A stretch of 64,000 nucleotides of DNA from Planctomycetaceae bacterium (GTDB lineage Bacteria; Planctomycetota; Planctomycetia; Pirellulales; Lacipirellulaceae): assembly GCA_002702655.1 (NCBI GenBank), contig PABB01000005.1, positions 145,196 through 209,195 on the forward strand. Direction: 5' to 3'. A program made the position numbers and the translations under genes. The number at the start of each line of letters is the position of its first letter. Positions within the stretch are counted from its first letter, which is position 1. Under the pieces are notes generated by a model, which was not told the origin of the DNA, ran no database searches, and was given only the letters and a program-made list of their open reading frames with translations. Below are positions 17,429-26,519 of the stretch, piece after piece.

Positions 17429-17502
17429 GTGCCACTGCTGGCTCGTCCAGCAGTGGGCGCCTGGCGCCCGCTTCACACTGCTGGACAAGCCAGCAGTGGC
17501 AC
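17429..17502. repeat. Pair of inverted REP-like palindromes
   Basis: GTGCCACTGCTGG..CCAGCAGTG (17429-17454) is followed, after GGCGCCTGGCGCC, by the inverted copy CACTGCTGG..CCAGCAGTGGCAC (17476-17502). The head-to-tail-inverted pair resembles a bacterial interspersed mosaic element. It lies between the terminator of the Cys-rich gene and the DUF1598 gene, a 360-base interval with nothing else recognisable. Confidence 0.85.
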
Positions 17503-17634
17503 GGTCGGCCGTTGCTGTTCTCCCGGCAACGCTCGCTTTTCTGGACGCGCCGCGGTCGGTTCGTCACAATGACGGCGGATGATCACCGCCGCACGTCTGC
17601 CGCTGCGGCCCTCCTCGGAACAGGGACTGCGATC

Positions 17635-19305
17635 ATGAAATTCGTCTGCCGATCCCAGTGCGCGCTGGTTGCCGCGCTAAGTTGCCTGCTGCTTGGCGCC
17701 GCCCGGGCCCAGCCGCCCGGACAAAACGCCGCCCAGGGAAATGTCGGCGGACTGGGCATCGGCGGAGTCGGGTTCGGGCCTGGCGGGGGCGTTGCGCTGG
17801 GCGGGCCGGGCGTTGTGGCCGGCGGCCAAGGCGGCGCGGCCAACGCCGACTTCGACAGCCTGATCGATCTGATCACCTCCACCGTCGAGTACGACAGTTG
17901 GATGGAGAACGGCACCGGGCAGGGCGAGATCCAGCCTTTTCCCAGCGGCGTGTATGTCGACGCTTCCGGCGCGCTGAGCATTGGCCGCGGCGAGCGGAAA
18001 GCGGCCGAGTTGGAGAAGATCGCCGCCCGCGGGGCGTCACGCACTGGGGAGGGCGAGGCTCCGTCCGAGCCAGAACTCTCACGCGGCGCCGGCTCGGCGG
18101 GAGCCTCGCCCTCCCCATCAAAATCACCCGACGCCCGCGCGGCCAGTGCGTTGCGGTTCGTGTCGTTGCCGCGATTGGAGCGCGCCATTGCCGCGCGGCA
18201 GGCCGCCCATGAGCCGCTGGAACCCGCAATGCTCACGCTGGCGGGTTTGCAGCGGATTGAGTTTGTCGTGGTTTATCCCGACTCCGGCGATCTTGTCCTG
18301 GCCGGACCGGCGGGCGATTGGCGGGCCGAGCAGGGGGCGTTGGTCTCTGTGGACACTGGCGAGCCGGTGGTGCGGCTCGACGACTTACTGACTCTGCTGC
18401 GACGGCGGGCCGCCGAGGGCAACGCGGCGTTCGGCTGCAAGATCGTCCCGCGACAAGAGGGTCTGGCGGCCGTGCAGGACTATCTGGCCCGCACGTCCGA
18501 CAAGCCGCTCGCGCGCGGCGGGCGCGGGCAGTGGCTTGCCGATCTGCGCAACGCGCTGGGCGAGCAGGATGTCGAGTTCATGGGCATCGAGGCGGATAAC
18601 CGCGTGGCGCGGCTGATCCTGGCGGCCGACTTTCACATGAAGCTGATCGGCATGGGACTGGCCAAGGGCGTGCCCGGCGTGCCGAGTTACCTGGCCACGG
18701 TGCGGCTGGGCCCCGATGGCCGGCCGCCGGCGATGACGGTGATTCGCTGGTGGTTCTCGATGCCAACCAGCCTGGTCGAGGCGAGCGCCGACCGCCATGC
18801 GTTTGCGCTGCCGGACACGTGCGTCGAGGTGCTCAGCGAGAACGAATTGCTGGCCGCCCGCGGCGAGCGCGTTCACACGGGCGAGTCGGACGACCTGACC
18901 GCTGGGTTTGCCCGCGCTTTTACCGAGCACTACGCCGAATTGGCGGCCAAGTACCCCGTCTACGGCGAGATGCATCGCGTGTTCGAGCTGGCGCTCGCGC
19001 TGGCCGTTGTCGAGCAAGAGGGGCTGTTCGCCCAAGCCGGCTGGCAGCCGACGCACCTGCTGAGCGCCGCGGCGTTGCGGTTGCCGCGCGTCACCACGCC
19101 GCGCACGGTGCAGACGGTGATCAACCATCGGGTCATCGCCCGGCGTCACGTTGTCGCGGGGGTGAGCGGCGGCGTGTGGCTCGACCCGCTGAAGCAGATC
19201 GAGCTGACCGCCGCCGACGCCGCGGCTGGCAAGCTGCAAGAAGTGAGCGTGGCCCAACGCACGGCGCCGGCCGACAACGCGGCGGTGAATTGGTGGTGGG
19301 ACTGA
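17635..19305 (+). CDS. Exported DUF1598 domain protein with translated repeat
   Basis: A 556-residue protein with signal peptide (MKFVCRSQCALVAALSCLLL, cleavage near ARA|Q), a Gly/Ala-rich low-complexity segment (about 30-75) and a C-terminal two-thirds that I recognise as the planctomycete DUF1598 type (LQRIEFVVVYPDSGDLVLAG, FGCKIVPRQEGLAAVQDYL, HMKLIGMGL, FSMPTSLVEASADRHAF). Function is unknown. Residues about 137-163 (GEGEAPSEPELSRGAGSAG..) are encoded by a palindromic element at 18046-18116, so a mobile-like repeat has been absorbed in frame. The ATG at 17635 was chosen for the signal peptide. Confidence 0.8.
   Translation: MKFVCRSQCALVAALSCLLLGAARAQPPGQNAAQGNVGGLGIGGVGFGPGGGVALGGPGVVAGGQGGAANADFDSLIDLITSTVEYDSWMENGTGQGEIQPFPSGVYVDASGALSIGRGERKAAELEKIAARGASRTGEGEAPSEPELSRGAGSAGASPSPSKSPDARAASALRFVSLPRLERAIAARQAAHEPLEPAMLTLAGLQRIEFVVVYPDSGDLVLAGPAGDWRAEQGALVSVDTGEPVVRLDDLLTLLRRRAAEGNAAFGCKIVPRQEGLAAVQDYLARTSDKPLARGGRGQWLADLRNALGEQDVEFMGIEADNRVARLILAADFHMKLIGMGLAKGVPGVPSYLATVRLGPDGRPPAMTVIRWWFSMPTSLVEASADRHAFALPDTCVEVLSENELLAARGERVHTGESDDLTAGFARAFTEHYAELAAKYPVYGEMHRVFELALALAVVEQEGLFAQAGWQPTHLLSAAALRLPRVTTPRTVQTVINHRVIARRHVVAGVSGGVWLDPLKQIELTAADAAAGKLQEVSVAQRTAPADNAAVNWWWD
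18046..18116. repeat. Palindromic element inside the DUF1598 coding region
   Basis: GGGGAGGGCGAGGCTCC (18046 on) faces a perfect inverse, GGAGCCTCGCCCTCCCC (18100-18116); the inner parts GAGCC and GGCTC also pair. The 71-base unit is open in the gene's frame and encodes an Ala/Gly/Glu/Pro/Ser-rich linker. Confidence 0.85.
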
Positions 19306-19310
19306 CGCCT

Positions 19311-19539
19311 CTGGACGGTGATCGCGAAGCGATCGCTCCAGTCCCCTCCCCTTGATGGGGAGGGTTAGGGAGGGGTGGTCATGCGCCGCTGGCTGCCATG
19401 CCCCTCTTTATCCCAGAGTGCCACGGCTCGCAGAGCCGTAGCACGCCACGCGCCGGGGCCGTGCAAGCAGGCTTTCTCGTTTGGCGCGTCGCCCCCCCTC
19501 CCCTGCCCTCCCCACGGAGGGGGAGGGAGCCACAGCGAA
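19311..19539. repeat. Cluster of palindromic elements between convergent genes
   Basis: Four elements sit in about 230 bases: TGGACGGTGATCGCGAAGCG with its partner GATCGCTCCA (19312-19341); CCCCTCCCC..GGGGAGGG followed by AGGGAGGGG (19342-19376); GTGCCACGGCTC..GAGCCGTAGCAC (19418-19444); and CCCTCCCC..GGAGGGGGAGGG (near 19510-19530). They lie between the convergent DUF1598 gene and the periplasmic protein gene. Confidence 0.75.
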
Positions 19540-20853
19540 TTACTTTGCCGCTTGCTCGCCGAATGCCGGCGGCTGGCCGCCGGGAAAGTCGCCGAACGTC
19601 GTGTAAATTTGCGCGAACGGCGGCTTCAGTCCCTTGGCCGCCCGCATGGTTGCCTGGGCGTCGCCGTGCTCCAGTTGCACGGCCAGCACCTTCAGCGCCC
19701 GATTGACGTCGATGATCCCCAATTCGATCCGCAATTGCTGCTGCGGCGTGAGCTCCAGGTAGTTGGAGTCGAACTTCGTGCTCTCCACCTTGTCCCACGC
19801 CGCCCACGCCGCGGCAAGTTGCGTGCGACAGCGCTGGATGGCTGCGGCGTCGTACACGTCGCCAGCCGCCAGTGCGGCGGCGGCCGGTTTCACGATCGGT
19901 TCCATGCGGTCGTGAAACGCCGCCAGTGCGTCCAGCGGGTACGGCACGCCCAGCGTTTTGCGCTGCTTTACCAACGCCCCACGAATCGGTTCAAGGTGTT
20001 CGTGGGCTTCCTTCAGCTGGCCGTCGTCGACCAGCTGCAATGCTTCGGCGGCTCGTGACTGGATCTCTTCGAGCCCCTGGAGCCAAGCTGCGCTGTCGGC
20101 CATCCCCGCTGGCGAGGTCGACTGCAGCGCGTTGGCGAGTTTCTGCAATCGCAGGATGGCGCCGCGGCTCGGTTCAGGCTGCTGGCGATCGGTCAGTGCC
20201 AACGCCGGGATGAATGCCCGATCGATTTGGACGTAGGTCCGCTGCAACGCGGCGATTGTCGTTTCGTCGAGTTGCGATCGGTCGGCAGCAGCCGTCGCTT
20301 CCGCTGCGGGCACGGCGTGGTTGAGCCGCGCCTCGTCGAATCCGCGCTCGGCGAACCCGGACACGACGCGGGCGTGCGCTTGAATGAGTTTCACCACAAA
20401 CGGATCCTCGGCAGTTTCGATAACGCGGACGCCGCGGTCGGTGGTCTCGTACTCTAGCACGACCTGGTCCGCATGCTGAAACAAGGCGGCAAACAGCGGG
20501 TCGCGCATGCGGATCGGTCGGCCCTCTTCCAAGCGGCTTTTCATCGCCGTGACATGTTCCTTGATCTTCGCGGCAATGGCTGGATCGTCGGACTCGGTGA
20601 GCGTTTCGACGCCGTCGTCGCGGAGCGTGACAGTGCGCGCGACCTTCTCGTGGGCGCCCAGCAGTTCGTGAAACGTGTCGCGATCGGTGACAAAGCTGGG
20701 GTCGCCCCGCCCGCCGCGGAAGCCGCCGCCGCCCCCGCGGCCCATGCCGCGTCCGCCGCCTGGTCCCGGCTGGCCCCACGCCGTGTCAGCACTTTCGGCG
20801 GCCAGAATCGCAATCGCCAAGGCCGCCGCAAAACGCAAGAGGTAATTCCGCAT
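19540..20853 (-). CDS. Exported protein with FHELLG..RPIRMRDPLF domain
   Basis: A 437-residue protein with signal peptide (MRNYLLRFAAALAIAILAAE) and a Gly/Arg-rich linker (GGGRGMGRGGGGGFRGGRG, about 32-50). The next 130 residues (DTFHELLGAHEKVARTV.., HVTAMKSRLEEGRPIRMRDP, ALFQHADQVVLEYETTDRGV, QAHARVVSGFAERGF) match a periplasmic domain I have seen in several proteobacterial and planctomycete hypothetical proteins, function unknown. The remainder is helical, rich in Ala, Leu and Gln, perhaps a helical bundle. The ATG at 20853 is set by the signal peptide. It follows the hydrogenase maturation protease gene by 43 bases on the same strand and may be the last gene of the operon. Confidence 0.65.
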   Translation of the reverse strand: MRNYLLRFAAALAIAILAAESADTAWGQPGPGGGRGMGRGGGGGFRGGRGDPSFVTDRDTFHELLGAHEKVARTVTLRDDGVETLTESDDPAIAAKIKEHVTAMKSRLEEGRPIRMRDPLFAALFQHADQVVLEYETTDRGVRVIETAEDPFVVKLIQAHARVVSGFAERGFDEARLNHAVPAAEATAAADRSQLDETTIAALQRTYVQIDRAFIPALALTDRQQPEPSRGAILRLQKLANALQSTSPAGMADSAAWLQGLEEIQSRAAEALQLVDDGQLKEAHEHLEPIRGALVKQRKTLGVPYPLDALAAFHDRMEPIVKPAAAALAAGDVYDAAAIQRCRTQLAAAWAAWDKVESTKFDSNYLELTPQQQLRIELGIIDVNRALKVLAVQLEHGDAQATMRAAKGLKPPFAQIYTTFGDFPGGQPPAFGEQAAK

Positions 20854-20896
20854 GGTGACGCCCCTGTCGAGGAGTAATAACGCATGCGCCCGCCCG

Positions 20897-21391
20897 TCAA
20901 CCGTGCGGCGCGTTCGTGCTGACGTTGCCCTTCTGCAGGTAATTCTCCACCAATTCCCGCACCGCGCGAACCGCTTCGTCAAGCTGCCGTGCCACTTCCG
21001 GCGACAGCTGGCAATCCTCGAAGCTGAATGTCCGGCCGCGGATCGTAACCGCGTAAGCTTCGCTGTGGCCGCCGTACAGTTGCTCGCTCAGCCGCAGCAG
21101 CCCCGCGGGCGTGAGCTGATGAACCAGCGCGTCGGCCGTTCCCGTGGCTTCGACGCGGCGAGTAAGCACGCCGTCGTGCGGGCCGTCGACGGACGCGTCG
21201 AGAAAGATGGTCAGCGCCGCGGCGGCGATCTCCGCAGCCAACTCGGGCGTCGGTCCCGGTTGGTCGATCACTTTCACGCGGTGCGGGTCAACTTCCTGTC
21301 GCACTCGCTCCGCGGCGATTCGTCCCGCGGCGTCGTCGCCGCGGAGCGTGTTGCCGAGCCCGATGACCAGAATGTGGGGGGACGACTTCAT
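20897..21391 (-). CDS. hoxW: Hydrogenase maturation protease
   Basis: HycI/HybD/HoxW family endopeptidase that removes the C-terminal tail of the [NiFe] hydrogenase large subunit after nickel insertion. The 164-residue product begins MKSSPHILVIGLGNTLRGDD, the family opening whose Glu/Asp coordinates nickel (here the Asp of RGDD), followed by VIDQPGPTPELA and IFLDASVDGP and a conserved C-terminal HQLTPAGLL. It follows hoxH by 113 bases that contain palindromic repeats. The name hoxW is by context: it must act on the adjacent HoxH. Confidence 0.85.
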   Translation of the reverse strand: MKSSPHILVIGLGNTLRGDDAAGRIAAERVRQEVDPHRVKVIDQPGPTPELAAEIAAAALTIFLDASVDGPHDGVLTRRVEATGTADALVHQLTPAGLLRLSEQLYGGHSEAYAVTIRGRTFSFEDCQLSPEVARQLDEAVRAVRELVENYLQKGNVSTNAPHG

Positions 21392-21407
21392 AGCAGGTGG
21401 GCCAATT

Positions 21408-21500
21408 CCCCTCCCTTGAAGGGAGGGGCCAGGGGAGGGATTCACTGGCGGCAACGCCATCGCCCCTCACCCAGCCACTCCCCGCGGGGGAAAGGCGCCA
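21408..21500. repeat. Palindromic elements between hoxH and hoxW
   Basis: CCCCTCCCTT and AAGGGAGGGG (21408-21428) form a perfect palindrome around one G, followed by AGGGGAGGG and, near 21466-21495, CCCCTCACCC..CCCCGCGGGGGAAAGG. Same family as the elements at 19342-19376, 19510 and 42041. It breaks up the otherwise tight hox operon. Confidence 0.75.
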
Positions 21501-21504
21501 TTCA

Positions 21505-22929
21505 TTATCGTGTCACGCGATCGACGACCTCGCCGCTGGCGTCGACCAACTCGATCTCAAGCGGCATCTGGCCGAAGGCATGGCTGGCACAACTGAGGCA
21601 CGGGTCGTAGCAGCGAATGACCGCCTCAACCCGGTTCAGGGCGCCTTCCTTCAAATCGTTGCCGTCGACGAAGTGCTGGGCCGATTGCTTGACGGCGCGG
21701 TTCATCGCCAGATTGTTGTGCCCGGTGGCGATGATCAGGTTGGCCCAGGTCATCAGCCCGTCGGCGTCGGTCTTGTAGTGGTGGATCAGCGTGCCGCGGG
21801 GCGCCTCGGCCACGCCGATCCCTTCGGAATTGTTGCCGCGAGCCCGGGCGCGGACCCGCGTGGACGTGATCTCCGGATCGATCAGCAACTGGCCCATCCG
21901 CTCCAGGCCGTAGACGATTTCAATCAGCCGGGCGTAGTGGAAGTGGAAGCTGCTGCTGACCGGTTTGCCGGGCTGCAGGGCGCGGAATTCTTCCAGGGCC
22001 GCGTCGGCCAGCGGCGTGCCGCAGAAGTCGCAATTGTTGAGCCGCGCCAGCGGACCCACGCGGTAGATCCCGTTGGGATAGCCGGCTGGCAGGTAGTAGG
22101 GGAACTTCATGTACGAGAACGGCTCGACCGCCTCGCCGATGATCCGCGCGTAGTCGACCAGCGGCACCTTGTCCAACACGATGGCGCCTTCGGCATTCTT
22201 GATGCGGAACACGCCGTCGTAGTGCTCCAGCCCCCCCTCGGGCGAGACCAGGCTGAGATACATGCTGGGAAAGTTGCCCAGGTGCTCGATTTCCTCGCTG
22301 AACCGGCCCACCAGCGCCTTGAACGACGACAGAGTCCGCTTGGCGATCTCCAACCCCTCGGGGATCATCGCCAGGATTTTCTGACGCTGCTCTTCGGCCA
22401 ACGGGGCGTTCACGCCGCCGGGGACCATCCAACCCGGGTGGATCTTCTTGCCGCCCAGGATTTCGATGATCGTCTGCCCGATTTGTCGCAGGCGAATGCC
22501 GTCGCGGGCGACCTGCGGGTTCTCGGCCAAGATGCCGAAGATGTTCCGCTGCTCGGGCGCCGAGTCCATACCCAGCAGCAAGTCGGCCGACGACAAGTGG
22601 AAGTAGGACAGCGCGTGCGACTGCACCAATTGCGCGAGGTTCATCAGCCGCCGCAACTTGCCGGCGGTCACCGGAATGGCCACGCTGAGCAAATGGTCGC
22701 ACGCCTTGGACGAGGCGACCAAGTGACTCACCGGGCAGATGCCGCAGGTGCGCGCGGTCAGCGCCGGCATTTCGGGAAAGGGCCGCCCCTCGCAAAACTT
22801 TTCAAAGCCCCGAAATTGCGTCAGGTGAAACCGGGCGTCCTCGACGCGGCCGTCGTCGCCCAACGTCAGCGTGATCTTCGCGTGGCCTTCGATGCGCGAG
22901 ACTGGTTCAATCTTAATCGTGCGGCTCAT
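21505..22929 (-). CDS. hoxH: NAD-linked [NiFe] hydrogenase, large subunit HoxH
   Basis: Carries the Ni-Fe active site. The 474 residues open with [13 protein letters not shown] (the conserved RIEGHA), have the first cysteine pair as [10 protein letters not shown] and the second as DPCLSCASH at the C terminus. The 23 residues after the His ([20 protein letters not shown]..) are the cleavable tail for HoxW. Motif types L1/L2 fit group 3 (bidirectional, cofactor-coupled) enzymes rather than group 1 membrane-bound ones. Located last of the five structural genes, seven bases after hoxY. Confidence 0.95.
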   Translation of the reverse strand: MSRTIKIEPVSRIEGHAKITLTLGDDGRVEDARFHLTQFRGFEKFCEGRPFPEMPALTARTCGICPVSHLVASSKACDHLLSVAIPVTAGKLRRLMNLAQLVQSHALSYFHLSSADLLLGMDSAPEQRNIFGILAENPQVARDGIRLRQIGQTIIEILGGKKIHPGWMVPGGVNAPLAEEQRQKILAMIPEGLEIAKRTLSSFKALVGRFSEEIEHLGNFPSMYLSLVSPEGGLEHYDGVFRIKNAEGAIVLDKVPLVDYARIIGEAVEPFSYMKFPYYLPAGYPNGIYRVGPLARLNNCDFCGTPLADAALEEFRALQPGKPVSSSFHFHYARLIEIVYGLERMGQLLIDPEITSTRVRARARGNNSEGIGVAEAPRGTLIHHYKTDADGLMTWANLIIATGHNNLAMNRAVKQSAQHFVDGNDLKEGALNRVEAVIRCYDPCLSCASHAFGQMPLEIELVDASGEVVDRVTR

Positions 22930-22935
22930 GCCCTC

Positions 22936-23478
22936 TTATGCTCCAAAGCGGGTGACCTGCGTGGGGTCGGGCGTCCGGCCGGCGAGCAGTTCGGTCAGCA
23001 CGAACCAGATCGCGTCGGCCGGCGGCGGGCAGCCTTGCACGAACAGGTCGACGGCAACGGCGTGGTGAATGGGAATGGCGGTGTCCAGCAGCGTTGGCAA
23101 GCTTTCGGACGGTCGCTGCGGTTGAGCTTGGGCGTTTTCGATGAACGCGCGGTCGAACACGTCGTCCAGGTCGTAGGTGTTGCGCATCGACGGCACGTTG
23201 CCGCTGACCGCGCAATCGCCCAGGCTGATCAGGAACTTGCACCGCTCGCGGAACATCCGCGCCTTGTGCAAGTCTTCCTCCGTGCTGACCGAGCCCTCCA
23301 GAATGCCGACGTCGGTGCCCGCGGGCAGCTCCTTGGTATCGACGATCGGGCTGTAGACGATCGTCACCTTCTCGGCAAGTTCGATCAGCCGCTCGTCGAG
23401 GTCCAAGAACGACATGTGGCAGCCGGAGCAGCCGTCGAGCCAGGCGGTGGCCAGGGTAATTTTCGGGGCGCCGCTCAT
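22936..23478 (-). CDS. hoxY: NAD-linked [NiFe] hydrogenase, small subunit HoxY
   Basis: A 180-residue subunit carrying one [4Fe-4S] cluster proximal to the Ni-Fe site. Cysteine ligands appear as WLDGCSGCH near the N terminus, [14 protein letters not shown] in the middle and VQGCPPPAD near the C terminus. The short form without a twin-arginine signal or extra ferredoxin domain is typical of soluble HoxY/MvhG-type proteins. The ATG overlaps the hoxU stop by a few bases, implying translational coupling. Confidence 0.95.
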   Translation of the reverse strand: MSGAPKITLATAWLDGCSGCHMSFLDLDERLIELAEKVTIVYSPIVDTKELPAGTDVGILEGSVSTEEDLHKARMFRERCKFLISLGDCAVSGNVPSMRNTYDLDDVFDRAFIENAQAQPQRPSESLPTLLDTAIPIHHAVAVDLFVQGCPPPADAIWFVLTELLAGRTPDPTQVTRFGA

Positions 23479-24218
23479 CGGTTGCCTCGCATCTCAGTCA
23501 GGTAGGGAAGGAAGCCGCCCTGCTTCTCCATTTCGCCCGCCGCGGTGCCTTTCTTGACCAGAGCGCCGGTGGGGCACACTTGCACGCACTTGCTGCAGCC
23601 GGTGCACGAGGTGCTCTGCCCCCACGGCTGGTTCAGGTCGGTGATCACCTGACTGTCCACGCCGCGGCCCATCACGTCCCAGGTATGGGCGCCTTCGATC
23701 TCGTCGCACACTCGCACGCAGCGCGTACACAGGATGCAGCGGTTCTGATCGATGCGGAATAGGTCGTGGGACGAGTCCACCGCGTACGCGGCGTTGCGAT
23801 ACGGCACCCGTACGTGGTCCATGCCGCAGGCGCGGGCCAGGCTCTGTAATTCGCAGTGGCCGTTGGAGACGCAGACCGAGCAGATGTGATTTCGCTCGGC
23901 GAACAGCAGTTCCAGAATCGTGCGTCGATAGCGCTGCAGCCGGTCGCTGTTGGTCGTGACCTCCATGCCTTCGGCGACGCGGGTCGAGCAAGCGGTCATC
24001 AGCTTGGGGCTGCCGGCCACTTCGACCACGCACATGCGGCACGCGCCCCACTCACTGAGCCCTTCCAGGTAGCACAGCGTCGGGATGCGGATGCCATTGT
24101 CGTTGGCTGCGTTGAGAATCGTTTCGTCTTCGCGGGCGCCGATGTCGTGGCCGTCGATTTTGAGCGTGACGACGCGGACTTTCGGGGCCGCAGCAGGGGT
24201 AGCGGGGTGTCGTGCCAT
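23475..24218 (-). CDS. hoxU: NAD-linked [NiFe] hydrogenase, diaphorase subunit HoxU
   Basis: A 247-residue electron-transfer subunit homologous to the N terminus of NuoG. It shows the [2Fe-2S] ferredoxin fold cysteines ([18 protein letters not shown], later TACST), the histidine-ligated [4Fe-4S] motif ([15 protein letters not shown]) and two further [4Fe-4S] motifs ([11 protein letters not shown] and [16 protein letters not shown]). It links the hydrogenase dimer HoxYH to the NAD-reducing HoxEF. Separated from hoxF by 148 bases that hold a long inverted repeat. Confidence 0.95.
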   Translation of the reverse strand: MARHPATPAAAPKVRVVTLKIDGHDIGAREDETILNAANDNGIRIPTLCYLEGLSEWGACRMCVVEVAGSPKLMTACSTRVAEGMEVTTNSDRLQRYRRTILELLFAERNHICSVCVSNGHCELQSLARACGMDHVRVPYRNAAYAVDSSHDLFRIDQNRCILCTRCVRVCDEIEGAHTWDVMGRGVDSQVITDLNQPWGQSTSCTGCSKCVQVCPTGALVKKGTAAGEMEKQGGFLPYLTEMRGNR

Positions 24219-24250
24219 TTAGGTTCGACTCGTCGTTAGGCTGCTGGTTT

Positions 24251-24364
24251 CACCACAGAGAGCGCGTCGCAGGGGCGAATGACCAATGACCAAGTCCCAA
24301 TGACCAACACGGCTTCGCTCCAACCCCATCTGCTTGGTCATTGGTGCTTGGCCATTGGTCATTC
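24251..24364. repeat. Long inverted repeat of ATGACCA units inside the hox operon
   Basis: GAATGACCAATGACCAAGTC and CCAATGACCAA (24277-24307) face TTGGTCATTGGTGCTTGGCC and ATTGGTCATTC (24334-24364). The 31-base arms pair with about four mismatches around a 26-base loop. A partial unit CACCACAGAGAGC (24251-24263) precedes, matching the outer arm type of the element at 8642. It sits between hoxF and hoxU. Confidence 0.9.
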
Positions 24365-24366
24365 CT

Positions 24367-26013
24367 CTACTTTCCGTTTCGCTCCGCCGCGACAGGCTGC
24401 AGCAGCGGGTCGGGGCGCAGCTTCTCGCCATATTCGTGGCGGAAGTAACGCAGCGTGCTGAGCACCGGGTTGGGCGCCGTTTGGCCCAGGCCGCACAAAC
24501 TGCACGCCTGCACAACCTCGCACAGCTGCTCCAGCAGTTGCAGGTCGGCCGGCGTGCCGGTGCTGGTCGCGATCTTGTCGAGCAGCTCGTACATCTGGGC
24601 CGTGCCGGCGCGGCAGGGGACGCACTTGCCGCACGACTCGGTCATGCAGAATTCCATGAAGTAGCGAGCCACCTCGACCATCGACGAGGTTTCATCCATG
24701 ACGATCATGCCGCCGGAGCCCATGATCGACCCCGCGCTGCGGAGCGTGTCGTAGTCGACCGGCATATCGAGATGCTCCTCGGGCAGGCAGCCGCCGGAGG
24801 GCCCGCCGGTTTGCACCGCCTTGAACTTGCGGCCCTCGGGAATCCCGCCGCCGATTTCCTCGATGATCTCCCGCAGCGTGATGCCCATCGGCACTTCAAT
24901 GAGCCCCGTGTGCGTGATCCGCCCGGCCAGCGCGAACACCTTGGTGCCGGCGGAGCTTTCGGTGCCGATCGAGCGGAACCACTCGCCGCCTTCGCGCATG
25001 ATCGCCGGGATGTTGGCGAGCGTTTCCACGTTGTTGATCAACGTGGGGCAACCCCACAGGCCTTCGTCGGCAGGGTAGGGGGGACGCGGGTTGGGCTGGC
25101 CGCGTTGTCCTTCGATCGACGCGATCAGCGCCGTCTCCTCGCCGCACACGAACGCGCCGGCCCCCAGGCGAATCTCCACCTCGAAGCTGAACGGCGTGTC
25201 GCAGATGTGGTGGCCCAGCAGGCCGCGCTTGGTCGCCTGCTTGATCGCTTTCTCCAGACGCTCGACGGCCAGGGGGTACTCGGCGCGAATGTAAATGTAG
25301 CCGTATTGCGCCCCCACCGCGTACGCCGCCAGGGCCATGCCCTCCAGCACGCGATGCGGGTCCGATTCCAACACGGCCCGATCCATGAACGCACCGGGGT
25401 CGCCCTCGTCGGCGTTGCAGATGACGTACTTGTCGGGCTCGGGCGAACGGGCCACGGTCGTCCACTTGAGCCCCGCGGGATAGCCGCCGCCGCCGCGGCC
25501 CCGCAAACCGCTTTCGGTCACGTTGCGCAGCACGTCGTAAGGCGCCATTTCGGTCACGGCGCGGACCAGCGGCTCGTAGCCGCCCGCCGCGATGTAGTCG
25601 TCGATCTGCTCGGGATCGATCTCGCCGGAGTTCTCCAGCACGATCCTTTTCTGGCGGGTGAAGAACGGCAAATCGGTCGAGCAGGCGAGCCGCTCCACGG
25701 GGCCGTCGTCGACGCTGGCGAACAGCTCCTTGGCGTCCTTTTCCTGCACGTGCTGGTAGAGCCGATCAGGCGTGTCATCGGCCGAACTCACCCGCACCAG
25801 CGGACCCGCCGAGCAGAGCCCCATGCAGCCGACGCCTTTGACGCACACGTCGTGGTCGGCGTCGCTGCTGGCGAGCGACTTCAGCCCCTTCAGCACGCCG
25901 CCGGCGCCCGACGACTGGCAACTGGCCGCCATGCAGACGCGCACGCAGCGCTTTTGGGCATTGGCTTTGGCGTTGGCTTCGGCCGCCACGACTTGCAGCT
26001 CGTGCAGATTCAT
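24367..26013 (-). CDS. hoxF: NAD-linked [NiFe] hydrogenase, NAD(H)/FMN subunit HoxF
   Basis: A 548-residue diaphorase subunit. The N-terminal 110 residues are a thioredoxin-like [2Fe-2S] domain (CMAASCQSSG and CVKGVGCMGLC). The NuoF-like part has the FMN/NADH site (GLRGRGGGGYPAGLKW, NADEGDPGAFMDR, RAEYPLAVERLE, GAGAFVCGEETALI) and the C-terminal [4Fe-4S] ligands ESCGKCVPCRAGT with a distal CSLCGLG. It accepts electrons from HoxYH via HoxU and reduces NAD+, or the reverse. The ATG overlaps the hoxE stop as ATGA. Confidence 0.95.
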   Translation of the reverse strand: MNLHELQVVAAEANAKANAQKRCVRVCMAASCQSSGAGGVLKGLKSLASSDADHDVCVKGVGCMGLCSAGPLVRVSSADDTPDRLYQHVQEKDAKELFASVDDGPVERLACSTDLPFFTRQKRIVLENSGEIDPEQIDDYIAAGGYEPLVRAVTEMAPYDVLRNVTESGLRGRGGGGYPAGLKWTTVARSPEPDKYVICNADEGDPGAFMDRAVLESDPHRVLEGMALAAYAVGAQYGYIYIRAEYPLAVERLEKAIKQATKRGLLGHHICDTPFSFEVEIRLGAGAFVCGEETALIASIEGQRGQPNPRPPYPADEGLWGCPTLINNVETLANIPAIMREGGEWFRSIGTESSAGTKVFALAGRITHTGLIEVPMGITLREIIEEIGGGIPEGRKFKAVQTGGPSGGCLPEEHLDMPVDYDTLRSAGSIMGSGGMIVMDETSSMVEVARYFMEFCMTESCGKCVPCRAGTAQMYELLDKIATSTGTPADLQLLEQLCEVVQACSLCGLGQTAPNPVLSTLRYFRHEYGEKLRPDPLLQPVAAERNGK

Positions 26014-26519
26014 TCGATCGCCTTCTCAATCTCCGCCAACAATGCGTCCGCGGCCTGCTTGCCGAGCATCTTGCCGTCGACCACGGCCGCGGGGGCCAAC
26101 CCGCACGCGCCCAGGCACCGGGCGCTGAGCACCGACAGCTTGTGATCGCCGGTGGTTTGCCCGGGCTTGGCGTGGTAGCGCTCGTGGACGCCGTCGACCA
26201 GGTCGTTGGCGCCCTTGATGTAACACGCTGTGCCGGTGCAGATGACGCACGTGTGCTCGCCCTGCGGCTTGAGGGTGAACAGATGGTAGAACGTCGCCAC
26301 GCCGTACACCTTGCTCAGCGGCAGCCGCAGCGAGCGGGCCACGTAGCGCAGCGCCACGTCGTCGAGAAATCCGAAGCAGTCCTGCACTTTGTGCAGCGTC
26401 TCGATTAGCGCGTGACCCGAATAGCCGTTGCGGCGCATCGTGACGTCGATGATCTTCCACCGTTTGTCGTCGTCGGGCGGCGGCAAGGCGACGGGCTGCT
26501 TGAGTCGTAAATACCCCAT
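26010..26519 (-). CDS. hoxE: NAD-linked [NiFe] hydrogenase, subunit HoxE
   Basis: A 169-residue NuoE homologue with thioredoxin-like [2Fe-2S] binding (CTGTACYIKGA, and ARCLGACGLAPAAVV), plus the helical start typical of NuoE (HALIETLHKVQDCFGFLDD, YGVATFYHLFTLKPQG). Presence of HoxE marks the group 3d pentameric HoxEFUYH enzyme. The ATG at 26519 is the family start; longer upstream reading is not credible. It is the first gene of the operon, and divergent from the polysaccharide-export-like operon 578 bases away. Confidence 0.93.
   Translation of the reverse strand: MGYLRLKQPVALPPPDDDKRWKIIDVTMRRNGYSGHALIETLHKVQDCFGFLDDVALRYVARSLRLPLSKVYGVATFYHLFTLKPQGEHTCVICTGTACYIKGANDLVDGVHERYHAKPGQTTGDHKLSVLSARCLGACGLAPAAVVDGKMLGKQAADALLAEIEKAIE

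Noticed and set aside
21397-23505. A 702-residue plus-strand frame opposite hoxH and hoxY
   Set aside because: It mirrors high-GC codon bias of the real minus-strand genes. Composition is rich in Arg, Gln, His and Val without domain features.
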